A stretch of DNA of 64,000 nt from Erythrobacter sp. NAP1 (GCF_000152865.1 NZ_CH672390.1:2459468-2523467), one strand, 5' to 3'; shown: positions 1 through 11,547, counted from the first letter of the stretch. The notes: generated by a model not told the origin, from the letters alone. Translations and numbers: made by a program.

Positions 1-866
1 TCGCGCTTCGCGACGAGATAGTCCTTGAGCATCTTGAATTTCTTGAGGTCCACCACTTCCTCATCGCTCAGGAAGCGCACCGAGTTTTGGTCTAATGCGA
101 TTGAACGTTTGATCCGGCGCCCACCGCTCTCGCTCATCCCGCGCCAGTTCTGGTAGCTATCGGACACCAGCCGATGGGTCGGGATGGTGACGATGGTCTT
201 GTCGAAATTCTGCACCTTCACGGTGTGAAGCGAGATGTCGATCACATCACCATCTGCGCCCATGCTTGGCATCGTGATCCAGTCGCCGACGCGCAGCATG
301 TCCTGTGTGGTCAGCTGCACACTCGCGACGAGGCTTAGGATCGTGTCCTTGAACACCAGCAGCAGCACTGCCGTCACCGCGCCAAGCCCCGAAAGCAGGA
401 GAAGCGGAGATTCGTCGATCAGGACGGAGATGAGGATAATCGCCGCGCCGCACAGCACGACGATCTTCACGACCTGAACAAACCCCTTGATCGGGCGGTT
501 CTTGGATCGCGGAAGGCGCTCATACAGCTCGTTTGCGTAAGTCAGCCCCTTCACGATCGCCATCGCGACCGAAATCACGATCAGCGCCTGCGCGGAGTTG
601 CGGACCAGCGTGTAAACCTCATCCGGCAGGTTGGGGACCAACGCGATCCCGCGCGAAATGATGAGCAATGGCGCGGCGGTGGCGAGCCATGCAGCCGCCT
701 TGTCGATCGTCTTGGTCTTCCGGTCGAGATACGGCGCGGCGATACGCAGGATCACATGTTTGAGGACATAGTTCACCAGCAACGCGGCGGTGAAGAGCAA
801 CGTCAGGCCCAGCAAGGACTGGAGCCAGAGCGGCTGAGCGTAGAAAGTGTCGAGGAGCTGTTCCAT
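1..866 (-). CDS. Mechanosensitive ion channel, MscS/YbdG-type (3' end outside window)
   Basis: Reading the minus strand from the ATG at 866 gives an open frame of 288 codons that runs off the left edge. The N-terminal half has several hydrophobic helices (around residues 15-35, 55-75, 85-105, 130-180). It is followed by an MscS beta domain with 'RVGDWITMPSMGADGDV' and then 'VQNFDKTIVTIPTHRLVSD', which is the pore-domain signature of the YbdG branch. By family knowledge it is an inner-membrane channel that gates under hypo-osmotic stretch. It is divergent from trmB, and the C-terminal cytosolic part is missing from this window. The family call is strong; the conductance subtype is inference. 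Confidence 0.85.
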   Translation of the reverse strand, partial: MEQLLDTFYAQPLWLQSLLGLTLLFTAALLVNYVLKHVILRIAAPYLDRKTKTIDKAAAWLATAAPLLIISRGIALVPNLPDEVYTLVRNSAQALIVISVAMAIVKGLTYANELYERLPRSKNRPIKGFVQVVKIVVLCGAAIILISVLIDESPLLLLSGLGAVTAVLLLVFKDTILSLVASVQLTTQDMLRVGDWITMPSMGADGDVIDISLHTVKVQNFDKTIVTIPTHRLVSDSYQNWRGMSESGGRRIKRSIALDQNSVRFLSDEEVVDLKKFKMLKDYLVAKR

Positions 867-987
867 TAGCCCGCGCGATATAGGCATGTCGCCGTGCCCC
901 TCAAGGGGAAGTATCCCCAGCGCCTCCGATTGCTGGCTGCGAGATGGGGCTGGACAAGCGGCTGCCTGCGCTATTAGCGAGCGCGCC

Positions 988-1692
988 ATGACCGCATTCA
1001 AGGAAGGCGACCCCACCACTCTCAGCCGTCTGTACGGGCGCAGCGTCGGCAAGCCGCTGCGTGCAAAGCAGCAGGCATTGGTCGACAAGCTGTTGCCGCA
1101 GATCAGCGTGCCAGAAGAGGACCCGGTGACCGCGCAGACCCTGTTTGGTGAGGATTGCCCGCTTCATTTCGAGATCGGCTTTGGCGGAGGCGAGCACATG
1201 GCTTACCGGGCCGACCTCTTGCCCAACCATGGCTTCATCGGTGCCGAGCCATTCCTGAACGGCGTCGCGCAGGCGCTCACCCATGTCGAGGAAGGCCGCC
1301 TCGCGAACGTGCGCATCCATCACGGCGACGCGATCGAGGTCTTAAAGCGCATTCCCGATGGAGCGCTGACGATGGCCTACCTGCTTCACCCTGACCCCTG
1401 GCCCAAGAACAAGCATGCGAAGCGACGCATGATGAACGATGGCCCGGTTCGCCTGATTGCCGACAAGATCAAGCCGGGCGGCGAGTTTCGCTTCGGCACC
1501 GATCACCCGGTCTATGTCCGCCACGCCCTCATGGTTATGCAGCGCTTCACCGACGAGTTCGAATGGGTCGCAACGGGCCCAAAGAGCTGGCAGGAACGCC
1601 CGTCAGGCTGGTGCGAGACGCGCTATGAGCAAAAGGCACGCGAGAAGTTCGGGCACGAGGTCTGGTACTTCAGGTTCCGCCGACGCGAGTGA
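988..1692 (+). CDS. trmB: tRNA (guanine-N7-)-methyltransferase
   Basis: The enzyme forms m7G46 in the variable loop of tRNAs, using S-adenosylmethionine. The 234-residue protein has the SAM-binding motif 'EIGFGGGEH' at 62-70, the 'HPDPWPKNKHAKRR' block near 132-145 and the C-terminal 'TRYEQKA' substrate motif, all diagnostic of TrmB. An upstream in-frame GTG at 847 would add 47 residues of non-family sequence that also lie over the divergent channel gene's start, so the ATG at 988 is preferred. Length is normal for the family. Confidence 0.95.
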   Translation: MTAFKEGDPTTLSRLYGRSVGKPLRAKQQALVDKLLPQISVPEEDPVTAQTLFGEDCPLHFEIGFGGGEHMAYRADLLPNHGFIGAEPFLNGVAQALTHVEEGRLANVRIHHGDAIEVLKRIPDGALTMAYLLHPDPWPKNKHAKRRMMNDGPVRLIADKIKPGGEFRFGTDHPVYVRHALMVMQRFTDEFEWVATGPKSWQERPSGWCETRYEQKAREKFGHEVWYFRFRRRE

Positions 1693-1787
1693 GCGAGCCC
1701 GCAACATGTGCGGGCGTCGGCGCGCGCATGGACTGATTGCCTCGCAATGGTCACTGTGCCACTCCCGAAGCGAAGGGGGAGGCGAAG

Positions 1788-3029
1788 ATGGTAGCGCGCA
1801 GACAATTCCTGGGTGGACTGGCAGTTGCGGCGGGCACTCTTGCCGCGTGCCGTGAGATCTCTTCCGGCGACAGCGCAGAGCGTCCCGAGCGCGCTCAGGC
1901 GGGCGCGAGCACCGAACTTGATGCGCAGGCGCTCGAGGACATTCTGGTCGGGAGCTCCTATCTCGGAACCGGCGGCGGCGGGAGCCTTTCTGAGGCACGC
2001 GAACTGATCGCCAAGGACCTGAGCGCGGGACTTACATTCTCGATGTTGCCGGTTGAAGCGCTCGCGGACAGCGACAGGGTGGCGTGCCCCTATGGTCTTG
2101 CGAGCCTCGCCGAGACGAGCGCGGACATGCAGGCTCGGCTCGACGCGATCGAGAACCGGGTCGAGGTTCCTGTCCAGGCAGCCTTCGAAGCGCTCGAGCG
2201 CCACCTTGGTCAGAAATTCGCAGGCGTCATCATGGGCGAGATCGGGCCGCTCAGCCTTGCCGAAGGGCTGTCGATCGCGGCCCGCCTCGGCGTGCCTGCG
2301 CTCGATGCAGACACGGTTGGGCGCGCCGTGCCGGAGATCAACCAGCATTCGGTTAAGGTTGCAGGCATTCCGCTCACACCCATCGGGGCCGCAACGCCCT
2401 TTGGCGACGAGATGATAGTCGAGACGTTGGGCGACCCGACGCGGGCCGAGGATATCCTGCGGTCCATTGCCGTGGTGAGCCGCGAGTGCGGTGTGACCGA
2501 CAGTCCGATTTCCGGACGGCTCGCCAAACGTGAAGGCACTCTCGTGACCGAGAGCCTTACCCTTTCGCGCAGGATCGGCACGGCAGTGCGCGAGGCGAAG
2601 GCCGCAGGCTCTGACGCAATCGAAGCAGCCCGCGCGGCTGCTGATGGCTACCTGCTGTTCACCGGGACAGTCGCCGGTTTCGACTGGCGCGACGAGGATG
2701 GGTTTCTGGTCGGCGAAGTCACACTTGCGGGAACAGACGGCTTCGACGGACAAAGCTTCGAAACGCAGGTCAAGAACGAGCATCTCGTCGCACGCCGCAA
2801 TGGAGCAGTGGTCGCCACCTGCCCCGACCTCATCAGCATCATCGACGTGGAGAGCGGAGACGGGATCGTGAACCCCGGATATGAGCGCGGTCAGCGCGTC
2901 GCAGTGCTTGGCTTCCGATCCGATCCTCTATGGCGCAGCGAGGCAGGCCTTGAAGTCTTCAGCCCGCGCTATTTCGGATATGATCTCGATTACGTGCCAA
3001 TTGAGGCCCTCAATGAGCGCGCTTCCTAA
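1788..3029 (+). CDS. DUF917 family protein with Tat/lipoprotein-like signal
   Basis: The 413-residue protein starts with a twin-arginine motif (RRQFLGGL), a hydrophobic stretch and a possible lipobox (LAAC, about residue 20), suggesting export in folded form and lipid anchoring. The body begins with the glycine-rich 'YLGTGGGGS' motif that marks DUF917, a family related to hydantoinase/oxoprolinase-type and S-methyl-thiohydantoin desulfurase proteins. Other features fit DUF917: 'GEIGPLS' and 'ALDADTVGRAVPE'. The ATG at 1788 is chosen because the upstream GTG at 1737 would bury the signal. The substrate cannot be told from sequence. Members I know are cytosolic, so the signal peptide is the odd feature. 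Confidence 0.8.
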   Translation: MVARRQFLGGLAVAAGTLAACREISSGDSAERPERAQAGASTELDAQALEDILVGSSYLGTGGGGSLSEARELIAKDLSAGLTFSMLPVEALADSDRVACPYGLASLAETSADMQARLDAIENRVEVPVQAAFEALERHLGQKFAGVIMGEIGPLSLAEGLSIAARLGVPALDADTVGRAVPEINQHSVKVAGIPLTPIGAATPFGDEMIVETLGDPTRAEDILRSIAVVSRECGVTDSPISGRLAKREGTLVTESLTLSRRIGTAVREAKAAGSDAIEAARAAADGYLLFTGTVAGFDWRDEDGFLVGEVTLAGTDGFDGQSFETQVKNEHLVARRNGAVVATCPDLISIIDVESGDGIVNPGYERGQRVAVLGFRSDPLWRSEAGLEVFSPRYFGYDLDYVPIEALNERAS

Positions 3030-3156
3030 CGGCTCGTCGCGGACGACTCCCGGCTGAACTTATGTGACGGAATTACAACGAGTTTTTATGGAACGATTGG
3101 CGGCCTGACTTCATTAGCTGGTTGAGAACCCCCGCAAACGAAGGAGTACCCCGCTC

Positions 3157-3657
3157 ATGACTATCAGCACCCTCAAAGACCTCTATATCGACCAGCTTCA
3201 GGACATCTACAGCGCCGACAAGCAATCGCTCGACGCGACGAAAAAGCTGCACGATAAGGCGACCTCGGAAGAGCTGCGCGCCGCGCTTGAAGATGGCACC
3301 TGCGGCATTTCGAAGGGCATGGAAAAGGTCAAAGGCCTGATCCAGAACCATGACGCCAACCCCAATGGCGAACACTGCAAGGGCATGGAAGGCCTCGTAA
3401 ACGAAGCCAAGGCCCACGCAATCAACGCCGACATCGACGACAAGGACGTCCTCGATGCGTCGATCATCACCCAGTATCAGCGCATGACCCACTATGGTCT
3501 CGCCGGCTACGGAACCGCCGTCGCATTCGCAAAGCGCCTCGGCCTCGAAGACGACTCCAAGGTCCTGCAGGAATGCCTCGACAACACCTATGATGGCGAC
3601 CGCCGCATGACCTCGATCGCGACCGGCGAAGTGAACGCTGAAGCATTGGCCGCGTGA
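3157..3657 (+). CDS. Ferritin-like DUF892 (YciF/YciE-type) protein
   Basis: A 166-residue all-helical protein beginning 'STLKDLYIDQLQDIYSADKQ', the typical N-terminus of the DUF892/YciF ferritin-like family. Four-helix-bundle spacing with E/H positions (for example 'QYQRMTHYGLAGYGTA') is conserved. The family is linked to general stress responses in proteobacteria; biochemical activity is unproven. A good ribosome site (GAAGGAG) lies about 10 bases upstream. A GGAAC at 3090-3094, followed 17 bases later by CATT, could be a weak EcfG-type promoter, but the -10 part is poor. A strong terminator follows. Monocistronic. Confidence 0.88.
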   Translation: MTISTLKDLYIDQLQDIYSADKQSLDATKKLHDKATSEELRAALEDGTCGISKGMEKVKGLIQNHDANPNGEHCKGMEGLVNEAKAHAINADIDDKDVLDASIITQYQRMTHYGLAGYGTAVAFAKRLGLEDDSKVLQECLDNTYDGDRRMTSIATGEVNAEALAA

Positions 3658-3691
3658 AAACCACGATTGGTCGTATCTAACTGACCTCACG

Positions 3692-3727
3692 AAAAAGGGC
3701 CCGGGAGTTGATCCCAGGCCCTTTTTT
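3692..3727. terminator. Bidirectional rho-independent terminator
   Basis: 10-base arms at 3697-3706 and 3712-3721 (one mismatch, 5-base loop) are followed by six T on the plus strand and by five T on the minus strand. It sits between the convergent DUF892 gene and maeB and can serve both. Confidence 0.85.
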
Positions 3728-3750
3728 CATGCGCATTCGACACGCTGGCC

Positions 3751-6012
<2,262 letters not shown>

Positions 6013-6189
6013 TATCGAAGTCCCCCCTTCAAATCCCACCAAATTTTCGTGTTGCGCCAGACTTAGCTGCCTTGCGTGACAGATGATAGGCCCAATGCGT
6101 CATCTGCAACTGCGCGATCCAGAAGTGCGCGTTGGATAAGTGCGCGGGGCCGACTCCCGAATCGGCTGGACCCTCGCTAACCCGGACAG

Positions 6190-8817
6190 ATGGCCCGATC
6201 CGATGCGTCCAAACCCACTCCGATGATGGAGCAATACCTTGCGCTCAAGAGCGAGGCGGGCGAGTCGTTGCTGTTCTATCGAATGGGCGATTTTTTCGAG
6301 CTGTTTTTCGACGATGCGAAAGTCGCGGCTAACATTCTTGACATTGCCCTCACATCTCGCGGCGAACACGACGGCGAGCCGGTCGCAATGTGCGGTGTGC
6401 CTGTGCATTCAGCGGAAGGGTATCTCGCGCGCCTGATCAAGGCGGGACAGCGGGTCGCGATTGCCGAGCAGGTCGAAACGCCCGACGAAGCGAAGGCGCG
6501 TGCCAAGCGCGAAGGAAAGCCCGCGTCAAAGGCTTTGGTCGGGCGCGACATCGTGCGCTTCGTCACGGCGGGCACGCTGACCGAAGAGGCACTGCTTAAC
6601 CCGCGCGCCGCCAACCTACTAGTCGCGCTGGCCGATGTGCGCGGCACGATTGGGCTTGCGGCTTGTGACATATCGACCGGGACGATGACGCTTGAAGAGT
6701 GCTCGCCCGCAATGCTCGGCGCGGAGCTCGCACGTCTTGGCGCGACCGAAGTCGTCGTGCCAGAGGGGTGGGAGCACGGACCGGAAGAAGCGAGCTTCCA
6801 CGCCCGCAGCGCATTTTCGAGCGATGGCGGGTCCGACGCATTGCAGAAGGTCCACGGCGTTTCCACGCTGGATGGCTTCGGCGATTTCTCGCGCGCCATG
6901 CTGGCCGCCGCCGGAGGCCTGATCGGCTATCTCGATCACGTGGGGCGCGGCACTTTACCGCTGCTGCTGCCGCCTGTTTTGCGCGACAATTCTGCCGGAA
7001 TGGTGATGGACGAGGCAACGCGAGGGAGCCTCGAAATCCTCGAAAGCCAGAACGGAGCGCGCACGGGCAGCCTCGTTGCAGCGCTCGATCGCTGCTCGAC
7101 TGGCGCCGGTTCGAGGCTGCTCGCGCAAGACCTCTCCGCGCCGCTGCTCGACCACGCTGCAATCGAGGACCGCCTCTCGCTGGTCCAGTTCTGGCGCGAG
7201 CGACCGATCGAGCGCGCGAACTTGCGCGATGTGCTCCGCGCCCTGCCCGATATCGGCCGTGCTCTCGGACGGCTGGTGGCGGGACGCGGGAGTCCGCGTG
7301 ACCTTGGCCAGATCCGTGACGGGCTCGGCGAAGCATGGCGGCTCTATTATTGGCTGTCGCGTGAGGACGACCGCCCTGCCCTGCTCGAGGCGCTCGTGCC
7401 CCAGCTTGCAGGCCACGGCGCGCTGACCGATCTGTTGTCCCGCGCGCTTGTTCCGTCTCCTCCGACCGAGCGTTCCAACGGCGGATTTATTGCTGAAGGC
7501 TACGATGCGAGCCTCGACGAATTGCGCGAAGTCTCCGGCAATGCACGGCGCGCGATTGCCGCGATGGAAGCGCGCTACCGCGAGGAAACGGGGATTGCCT
7601 CGCTCAAGATCAAGCACAATGGTGTGCTTGGTTATTTCATCGAAGTGCCCAGCCGCCATGGCGATGCCCTGATGGCGCCCGACAGCGGCTTCACGCACCG
7701 GCAGACGATGAAAGGCGCGGTGCGCTTCAATTCGCTCTCGCTGCACGAAGAAGCCTCGCGCATTTCGGAAGCAGGCGGGCGTGCGCTAGCTGCAGAGGAG
7801 GCGCATTTCGAGGACCTGGTAGGTGCGGTCGTCGAAGCGCGCGAGGCGATTGCTGCGACCGCCGCCGCGCTCGCCCGGATCGATGTCAGCGCCGCTAATG
7901 CCGAGCGCGCAAGCGAGGGCGACTGGTGCCGCCCCGAGATCTCAGAGGAATACGCGCTCGACATCGAGGCAGGCCGCCATCCCGTCGTCGAAGCCGCACT
8001 CGCCAAGGTAGGCGACCGGTTCGTTGCGAATGATTGCAACCTCGGGTGCGACGACCGCCTGTGGCTCATCGGCGGCCCGAATATGGGCGGTAAATCGACC
8101 TTCCTGCGCCAGAACGCGCTGATTGTTCTGATGGCGCAGGCGGGGTGCTTCGTGCCGGCCGCGTCAGCTCGAATTGGGCTGGTCGACCGCCTGTTCAGCC
8201 GCGTGGGTGCATCCGACAATCTTGCGCGCGGGCGTTCGACTTTCATGGTGGAGATGGTCGAGACCGCAGCGATCCTGAGCCAGGCGACGCAGCGCAGCTT
8301 CGTCATCCTCGATGAAGTCGGACGCGGCACCTCGACCTATGACGGCCTCGCGCTCGCATGGGCTGTGGTCGAGGGGGTGCATTCGCGGATCGAGTGTCGC
8401 TGCCTGTTCGCAACGCATTACCACGAGCTCTCACGCCTGGCAGAAAGCTGCGAAAGCCTTTCGCTTCACCATGTCCGTGCGCGCGAATGGAAGGGTGATC
8501 TGGTCCTTCTTCATGAGCTCGCAGAGGGCCCGGCGGACAGATCCTACGGCCTCGCCGTTGCGAAACTCGCCGGTGTCCCCAAAGATGTGGTGGCGCGGGC
8601 AAAGGCGGTGTTGGAAAAGCTGGAACGCTCGCGCGAGGAAACCGGTGGGCTTGCTGCCGGACTCGGCGAACTCCCGTTGTTTGCTGCGGCCGTACCCGAG
8701 CCACAGGCGACAGTTGAAGACGCGCTCGCGGCCAAACTGCGCGATACGGACCTAGACGCCCTGTCGCCGCGCGATGCGCTGGATTTGCTTTACGATCTCA
8801 AGCGCTCGCTAGACTGA
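6190..8817 (+). CDS. mutS: DNA mismatch repair protein MutS
   Basis: MutS recognises mismatches and initiates repair with MutL. The 875-residue protein has the mismatch-reading wedge 'FYRMGDFFELF' (about residues 30-40), connector, core and clamp domains, and a C-terminal ABC-type ATPase. The ATPase shows Walker A 'GGPNMGGKST' near 630-640 and Walker B 'ILDEVGRGTSTYDG'. The C-terminus ends in a short helix typical of tetramerisation tails. Length is normal. No partner mutL lies in the window. Confidence 0.98.
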   Translation: MARSDASKPTPMMEQYLALKSEAGESLLFYRMGDFFELFFDDAKVAANILDIALTSRGEHDGEPVAMCGVPVHSAEGYLARLIKAGQRVAIAEQVETPDEAKARAKREGKPASKALVGRDIVRFVTAGTLTEEALLNPRAANLLVALADVRGTIGLAACDISTGTMTLEECSPAMLGAELARLGATEVVVPEGWEHGPEEASFHARSAFSSDGGSDALQKVHGVSTLDGFGDFSRAMLAAAGGLIGYLDHVGRGTLPLLLPPVLRDNSAGMVMDEATRGSLEILESQNGARTGSLVAALDRCSTGAGSRLLAQDLSAPLLDHAAIEDRLSLVQFWRERPIERANLRDVLRALPDIGRALGRLVAGRGSPRDLGQIRDGLGEAWRLYYWLSREDDRPALLEALVPQLAGHGALTDLLSRALVPSPPTERSNGGFIAEGYDASLDELREVSGNARRAIAAMEARYREETGIASLKIKHNGVLGYFIEVPSRHGDALMAPDSGFTHRQTMKGAVRFNSLSLHEEASRISEAGGRALAAEEAHFEDLVGAVVEAREAIAATAAALARIDVSAANAERASEGDWCRPEISEEYALDIEAGRHPVVEAALAKVGDRFVANDCNLGCDDRLWLIGGPNMGGKSTFLRQNALIVLMAQAGCFVPAASARIGLVDRLFSRVGASDNLARGRSTFMVEMVETAAILSQATQRSFVILDEVGRGTSTYDGLALAWAVVEGVHSRIECRCLFATHYHELSRLAESCESLSLHHVRAREWKGDLVLLHELAEGPADRSYGLAVAKLAGVPKDVVARAKAVLEKLERSREETGGLAAGLGELPLFAAAVPEPQATVEDALAAKLRDTDLDALSPRDALDLLYDLKRSLD

Positions 8818-8865
8818 ACACGCTTCTACCAAACCTTAACCACCATGCTATAAGCAAGTGGGACT

Positions 8866-9330
8866 ATGTCGAAAAACGTCCTTGGAAACCCGAAGCGTAC
8901 GCTCGCTTTTGTCGGTGTCGTCGCGGCATCAGCCGTCGTGATTTCGCTCGGAGCGGGATCCTTCGTGACACCCTCCGGTCCGAACCAGTACGAGCGCGCC
9001 GCCGCCGAGCAGGAAGCGCAAGCAGCGACAGAAAAACCCGCCGAAGAGGTGGCCGTCAGCGGGTGGTCGGATGATGGATTGTCGGACGACTGGAATGTAG
9101 GTCCGGCAGCAAGTTCGCAAGGCGGAAACGGCTTTTCGCAAGGCGCGAGCGAGCTTGACGTGGACTTCGGCGATTACGAGCCCGAGGACAGCGGCAGTTC
9201 TTCGACGAACAGCTTTGCGTCCAGAGGCCGAGGCGGCAGCGAGAGCGGCCCAAACCCCAATGCAAGGGATTTTCGCGCACCATCGACAGCGGTCGGCGAC
9301 AGGGTTCCCCAGCCCGGCGAAGGCTTCTGA
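8866..9330 (+). CDS. Hypothetical membrane-anchored, low-complexity protein
   Basis: This 154-residue protein has a single hydrophobic segment at about residues 13-33, after a short basic head. It could be an uncleaved signal anchor, which would place the rest in the periplasm. The remainder is Ser/Gly/Glu/Asp-rich and looks disordered, with no recognisable domain. It starts 48 bases after mutS and could be co-transcribed, although the gap is AT-richer and may hold its own promoter. I do not recognise the family. Confidence 0.6.
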   Translation: MSKNVLGNPKRTLAFVGVVAASAVVISLGAGSFVTPSGPNQYERAAAEQEAQAATEKPAEEVAVSGWSDDGLSDDWNVGPAASSQGGNGFSQGASELDVDFGDYEPEDSGSSSTNSFASRGRGGSESGPNPNARDFRAPSTAVGDRVPQPGEGF

Positions 9331-9385
9331 ACACAGCTAAGCGCCCGGCTCTCGCCAGGCGCTCGTACCATTTTCCGATAGATTC

Positions 9386-9697
9386 TTAGCTGTCGTACTT
9401 GTCGACGTTGTCGTCGTGGTTCGGCTCACCAGCGAACGCGTCATTGTCGATGTGGCCGCTGTCTTCCATGTCGCGCATCTGGTCGATCATGTCGGTTTCG
9501 CTGCCTGCGACATTGTCGACGCCGGGTGATGCCACTTTCAGACCTTCTGTCGGCGCTGCATTCTGAGCGTGCTCTTTGGCCTGCATGGCGATTTCCTGCG
9601 CCTGACTGCGGTGATCGTCCTGCTCGTCATTATGCATTTCGGGGGCGAGCGAAGACATGCGTTCTTCCTGGCTCAGCGGCTTGGTCGTGTCGGTCAT
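9386..9697 (-). CDS. Small acidic hypothetical protein, probably stress-induced
   Basis: 103 residues, strongly acidic and hydrophilic (Asp/Glu/Gln/Asn-rich, tail ending NVDKYDS), with no membrane segment and no cysteine; likely intrinsically disordered. The ATG at 9697 has a clear ribosome site (AAGGAG, 7 bases upstream). An EcfG-like promoter lies immediately upstream, hinting at general-stress control. I recognise no domain and propose no function. Confidence 0.65.
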   Translation of the reverse strand: MTDTTKPLSQEERMSSLAPEMHNDEQDDHRSQAQEIAMQAKEHAQNAAPTEGLKVASPGVDNVAGSETDMIDQMRDMEDSGHIDNDAFAGEPNHDDNVDKYDS

Positions 9698-9718
9698 CGG
9701 GTTTCTCCTTCAAGAGAG

Positions 9719-9745
9719 ATACCGTTTCGCCCCGCCAGGAGTTCC
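9719..9745 (-). promoter_or_regulatory. Candidate EcfG (general stress sigma factor) promoter
   Basis: Minus strand GGAAC (9745-9741), a 16-base spacer, then CGGTAT (9724-9719). The alphaproteobacterial EcfG consensus is GGAAC-N16/17-CGTT, so the -35 is perfect and the -10 has one mismatch. The predicted transcript start lies about 15-20 bases before the start codon of the small acidic protein. Confidence 0.5.
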
Positions 9746-9779
9746 ACAAAGATCAGCGCAGTGACGGCAGGACGGTGCC

Positions 9780-10649
9780 TTAGCGGGTCGGAACCGGCGC
9801 CTCACCCGTGTAATCGTAGAAACCGCGGCCCGTCTTGCGCCCCAGCCAGCCAGCTTCGACATATTTCACGAGAAGCGGCGCTGGACGATACTTGCTGTCA
9901 CGGGTGGTCTTGTAGAGCACCTTGATGATGTCGAGGCAGGTGTCGAGCCCGACAAAGTCAGCAAGCTGGAGCGGACCCATCGGATGGTTGAGGCCGAGGC
10001 GGCAGCCCTTGTCGATATCCTCGATCCCGGCGGTTGATTGGCCGAGCACGAAGACCGCTTCGTTGATCATCGGCAGCAAAATGCGGTTCACGACGAATCC
10101 GGGCTCGTCCTGGCTCAACACCACTTCCTTGCCCAGGCCTTCGGCAAACGCGGTGACGGTTTCAGTTGTCGCTTTGGCGGTTGCGAGGCCCGGAATAACC
10201 TCGATCAGGCCCATGACGGGAACGGGATTGAAGAAATGAAGGCCGATGAAGCGCGCGGGATCGGGCGAATGGTTCGCCATGCGTGTGATTGGGATCGAGC
10301 TGGTGTTCGACGCCATAATCGCGTCTTCGCGAAGGACCTTGCCAGCCGCTTCGAAGATCGCGTTCTTGATCTCCTCGCGCTCGGTTGCGGCTTCGATGAT
10401 GAGGTCGGCATCCGTCATCGGCGAATAGTCGGCGACAGGAGTGATGCGCGAAAGCAGCTTTTCAGCCTCGTCCGCTTCGATCTTGCCGCGCCCTGCGAGC
10501 TTGACCAGCGCCTTTTCGACCTTGCCTTTGCCCGCCTCGGCAGTGGCGAGGTCTACGTCGGACAACATTACTTGCATTCCATGCGCAGCAACAGTCTGAG
10601 CAATCCCGGTGCCCATCTGGCCCGCTCCGATAACGGCGATATTCCGCAT
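9780..10649 (-). CDS. 3-hydroxybutyryl-CoA dehydrogenase
   Basis: The enzyme interconverts acetoacetyl-CoA and 3-hydroxybutyryl-CoA with NAD(P). The 289-residue length equals the short, monofunctional bacterial enzymes. It has an N-terminal Rossmann motif '[13 protein letters not shown]', the catalytic region '[17 protein letters not shown]' (His of the His-Glu dyad) and the C-terminal dimerisation domain '[11 protein letters not shown]'. It lies 62 bases after the cobalamin adenosyltransferase gene, apparently at the end of a minus-strand operon. Its role may be in polyhydroxybutyrate or fatty-acid/amino-acid breakdown. Confidence 0.93.
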   Translation of the reverse strand: MRNIAVIGAGQMGTGIAQTVAAHGMQVMLSDVDLATAEAGKGKVEKALVKLAGRGKIEADEAEKLLSRITPVADYSPMTDADLIIEAATEREEIKNAIFEAAGKVLREDAIMASNTSSIPITRMANHSPDPARFIGLHFFNPVPVMGLIEVIPGLATAKATTETVTAFAEGLGKEVVLSQDEPGFVVNRILLPMINEAVFVLGQSTAGIEDIDKGCRLGLNHPMGPLQLADFVGLDTCLDIIKVLYKTTRDSKYRPAPLLVKYVEAGWLGRKTGRGFYDYTGEAPVPTR

Positions 10650-10711
10650 GGCGTCATTTCCCTTCGCAAGTGCAGCAAAGCGCGCTCACTAGCGAGGATG
10701 CAGCGCGCTGG

Positions 10712-11299
10712 CTAGCGATTAGCGCCGGGGACCCATTTCACGTCGTCCGCCCCGTTTGCGTTGCAGCAGCGAGCAAGCACAAAGAGCAGGTCTGACAGGC
10801 GGTTCACGTAGGATGAAGCCGCCGGATTAACCGGCTCAAGCTCTGCGAGCGCCGTAACAGCGCGCTCAGCCGCACGGGTCGAGGCGCGCGCCACATGCAT
10901 ACGAGCCGCTGCCTCGCTTCCGCCGGGAAGGATGAAGCTCGAAAGCGGTTCAAGCTTTTCGTTGAAGTGGTCGATCTGTGTCTCGATCCAGTCAACCTGG
11001 CCCTGCACGACGCGCAGCACCATTTCGCCGGGTTGGAAATCTTCGCCATCCAGCGCGCCTTTCGGCGTCGCCAAGTCTGCTCCAAGGTCGAAGAGGTCGT
11101 TCTGCACGCGCAGCAAAGCTCCACCGATGGGCGTTTTCTGGCCCGTGGCCACCAGTGCCAAGCCTATCGCGCTATTGGCTTCGTCCACCGCGCCGATCGC
11201 TGCGATCCGCGCCGAATGCTTGGGCGAGCGTGACCCATCGACGAGACCAGTCGTCCCGTCATCACCGGTGCGCGTGTAAATCTTGTTGAGCTTGACCAT
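10712..11299 (-). CDS. Cob(I)yrinic acid a,c-diamide adenosyltransferase, PduO type
   Basis: The enzyme transfers the adenosyl group of ATP to cob(I)alamin to make coenzyme B12. The 195-residue protein begins with the PduO/MMAB ATP-binding signature 'KIYTRTGDDGTTGLVDG' and has the helical-bundle motifs 'RVQNDLFDLGADLATP' and 'RASTRAAERAVTAL', as in MMAB. It is 11 bases downstream of the HIG1 gene and 62 before the hydroxybutyryl-CoA dehydrogenase. A link to methylmalonyl-CoA mutase or another B12 enzyme is inference; none is in the window. Confidence 0.93.
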   Translation of the reverse strand: MVKLNKIYTRTGDDGTTGLVDGSRSPKHSARIAAIGAVDEANSAIGLALVATGQKTPIGGALLRVQNDLFDLGADLATPKGALDGEDFQPGEMVLRVVQGQVDWIETQIDHFNEKLEPLSSFILPGGSEAAARMHVARASTRAAERAVTALAELEPVNPAASSYVNRLSDLLFVLARCCNANGADDVKWVPGANR

Positions 11300-11310
11300 A
11301 GGCCAGCGGG

Positions 11311-11547
11311 TTAGCCGCCGCTTGCAAGCAGGGCAATCACCGCCACGACCGCGATCGCCATGGCCTGGTACTTGATGCGCGAGAACATGGCCTTGTTCTG
11401 CAACATCTGCATCTCGGTCACGGTTTCGGCCTCGCCGCTTTCAAGATCGATCTTGGTCGTCTTGAGAAAGGCGATAATCCCACGCACCAGCGATACGACC
11501 ACGAGGATGCAGAGGATGACGAGAATGGGAACGAGAATGTAATTCAT
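11311..11547 (-). CDS. HIG1-domain twin-transmembrane protein
   Basis: 78 residues with two hydrophobic helices (about 3-26 and 57-76) joined by a polar loop containing 'NKAMFSRIKYQAMAI'. This matches the bacterial HIG_1_N/twin-TM family related to mitochondrial respiratory supercomplex factors. Partnership with cytochrome oxidase in this organism is inference from the family. It sits in the gluQRS-HIG1-adenosyltransferase-dehydrogenase run with gaps of 24 and 11 bases. Confidence 0.85.
   Translation of the reverse strand: MNYILVPILVILCILVVVSLVRGIIAFLKTTKIDLESGEAETVTEMQMLQNKAMFSRIKYQAMAIAVVAVIALLASGG

Noticed and set aside
847..987. 47-residue N-terminal extension of TrmB from GTG 847
   Set aside because: It has no family similarity and overlaps the start of the divergent channel gene.
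1623..2783. 386-codon minus-strand frame opposite trmB and the DUF917 gene
   Set aside because: It overlaps two clear genes and shows no domain or start signal.
3090..3115. EcfG promoter for the DUF892 gene
   Set aside because: GGAAC is perfect, but the -10 is CATT at 17 bases; too weak to list as a feature, although the gene family is often EcfG-controlled.
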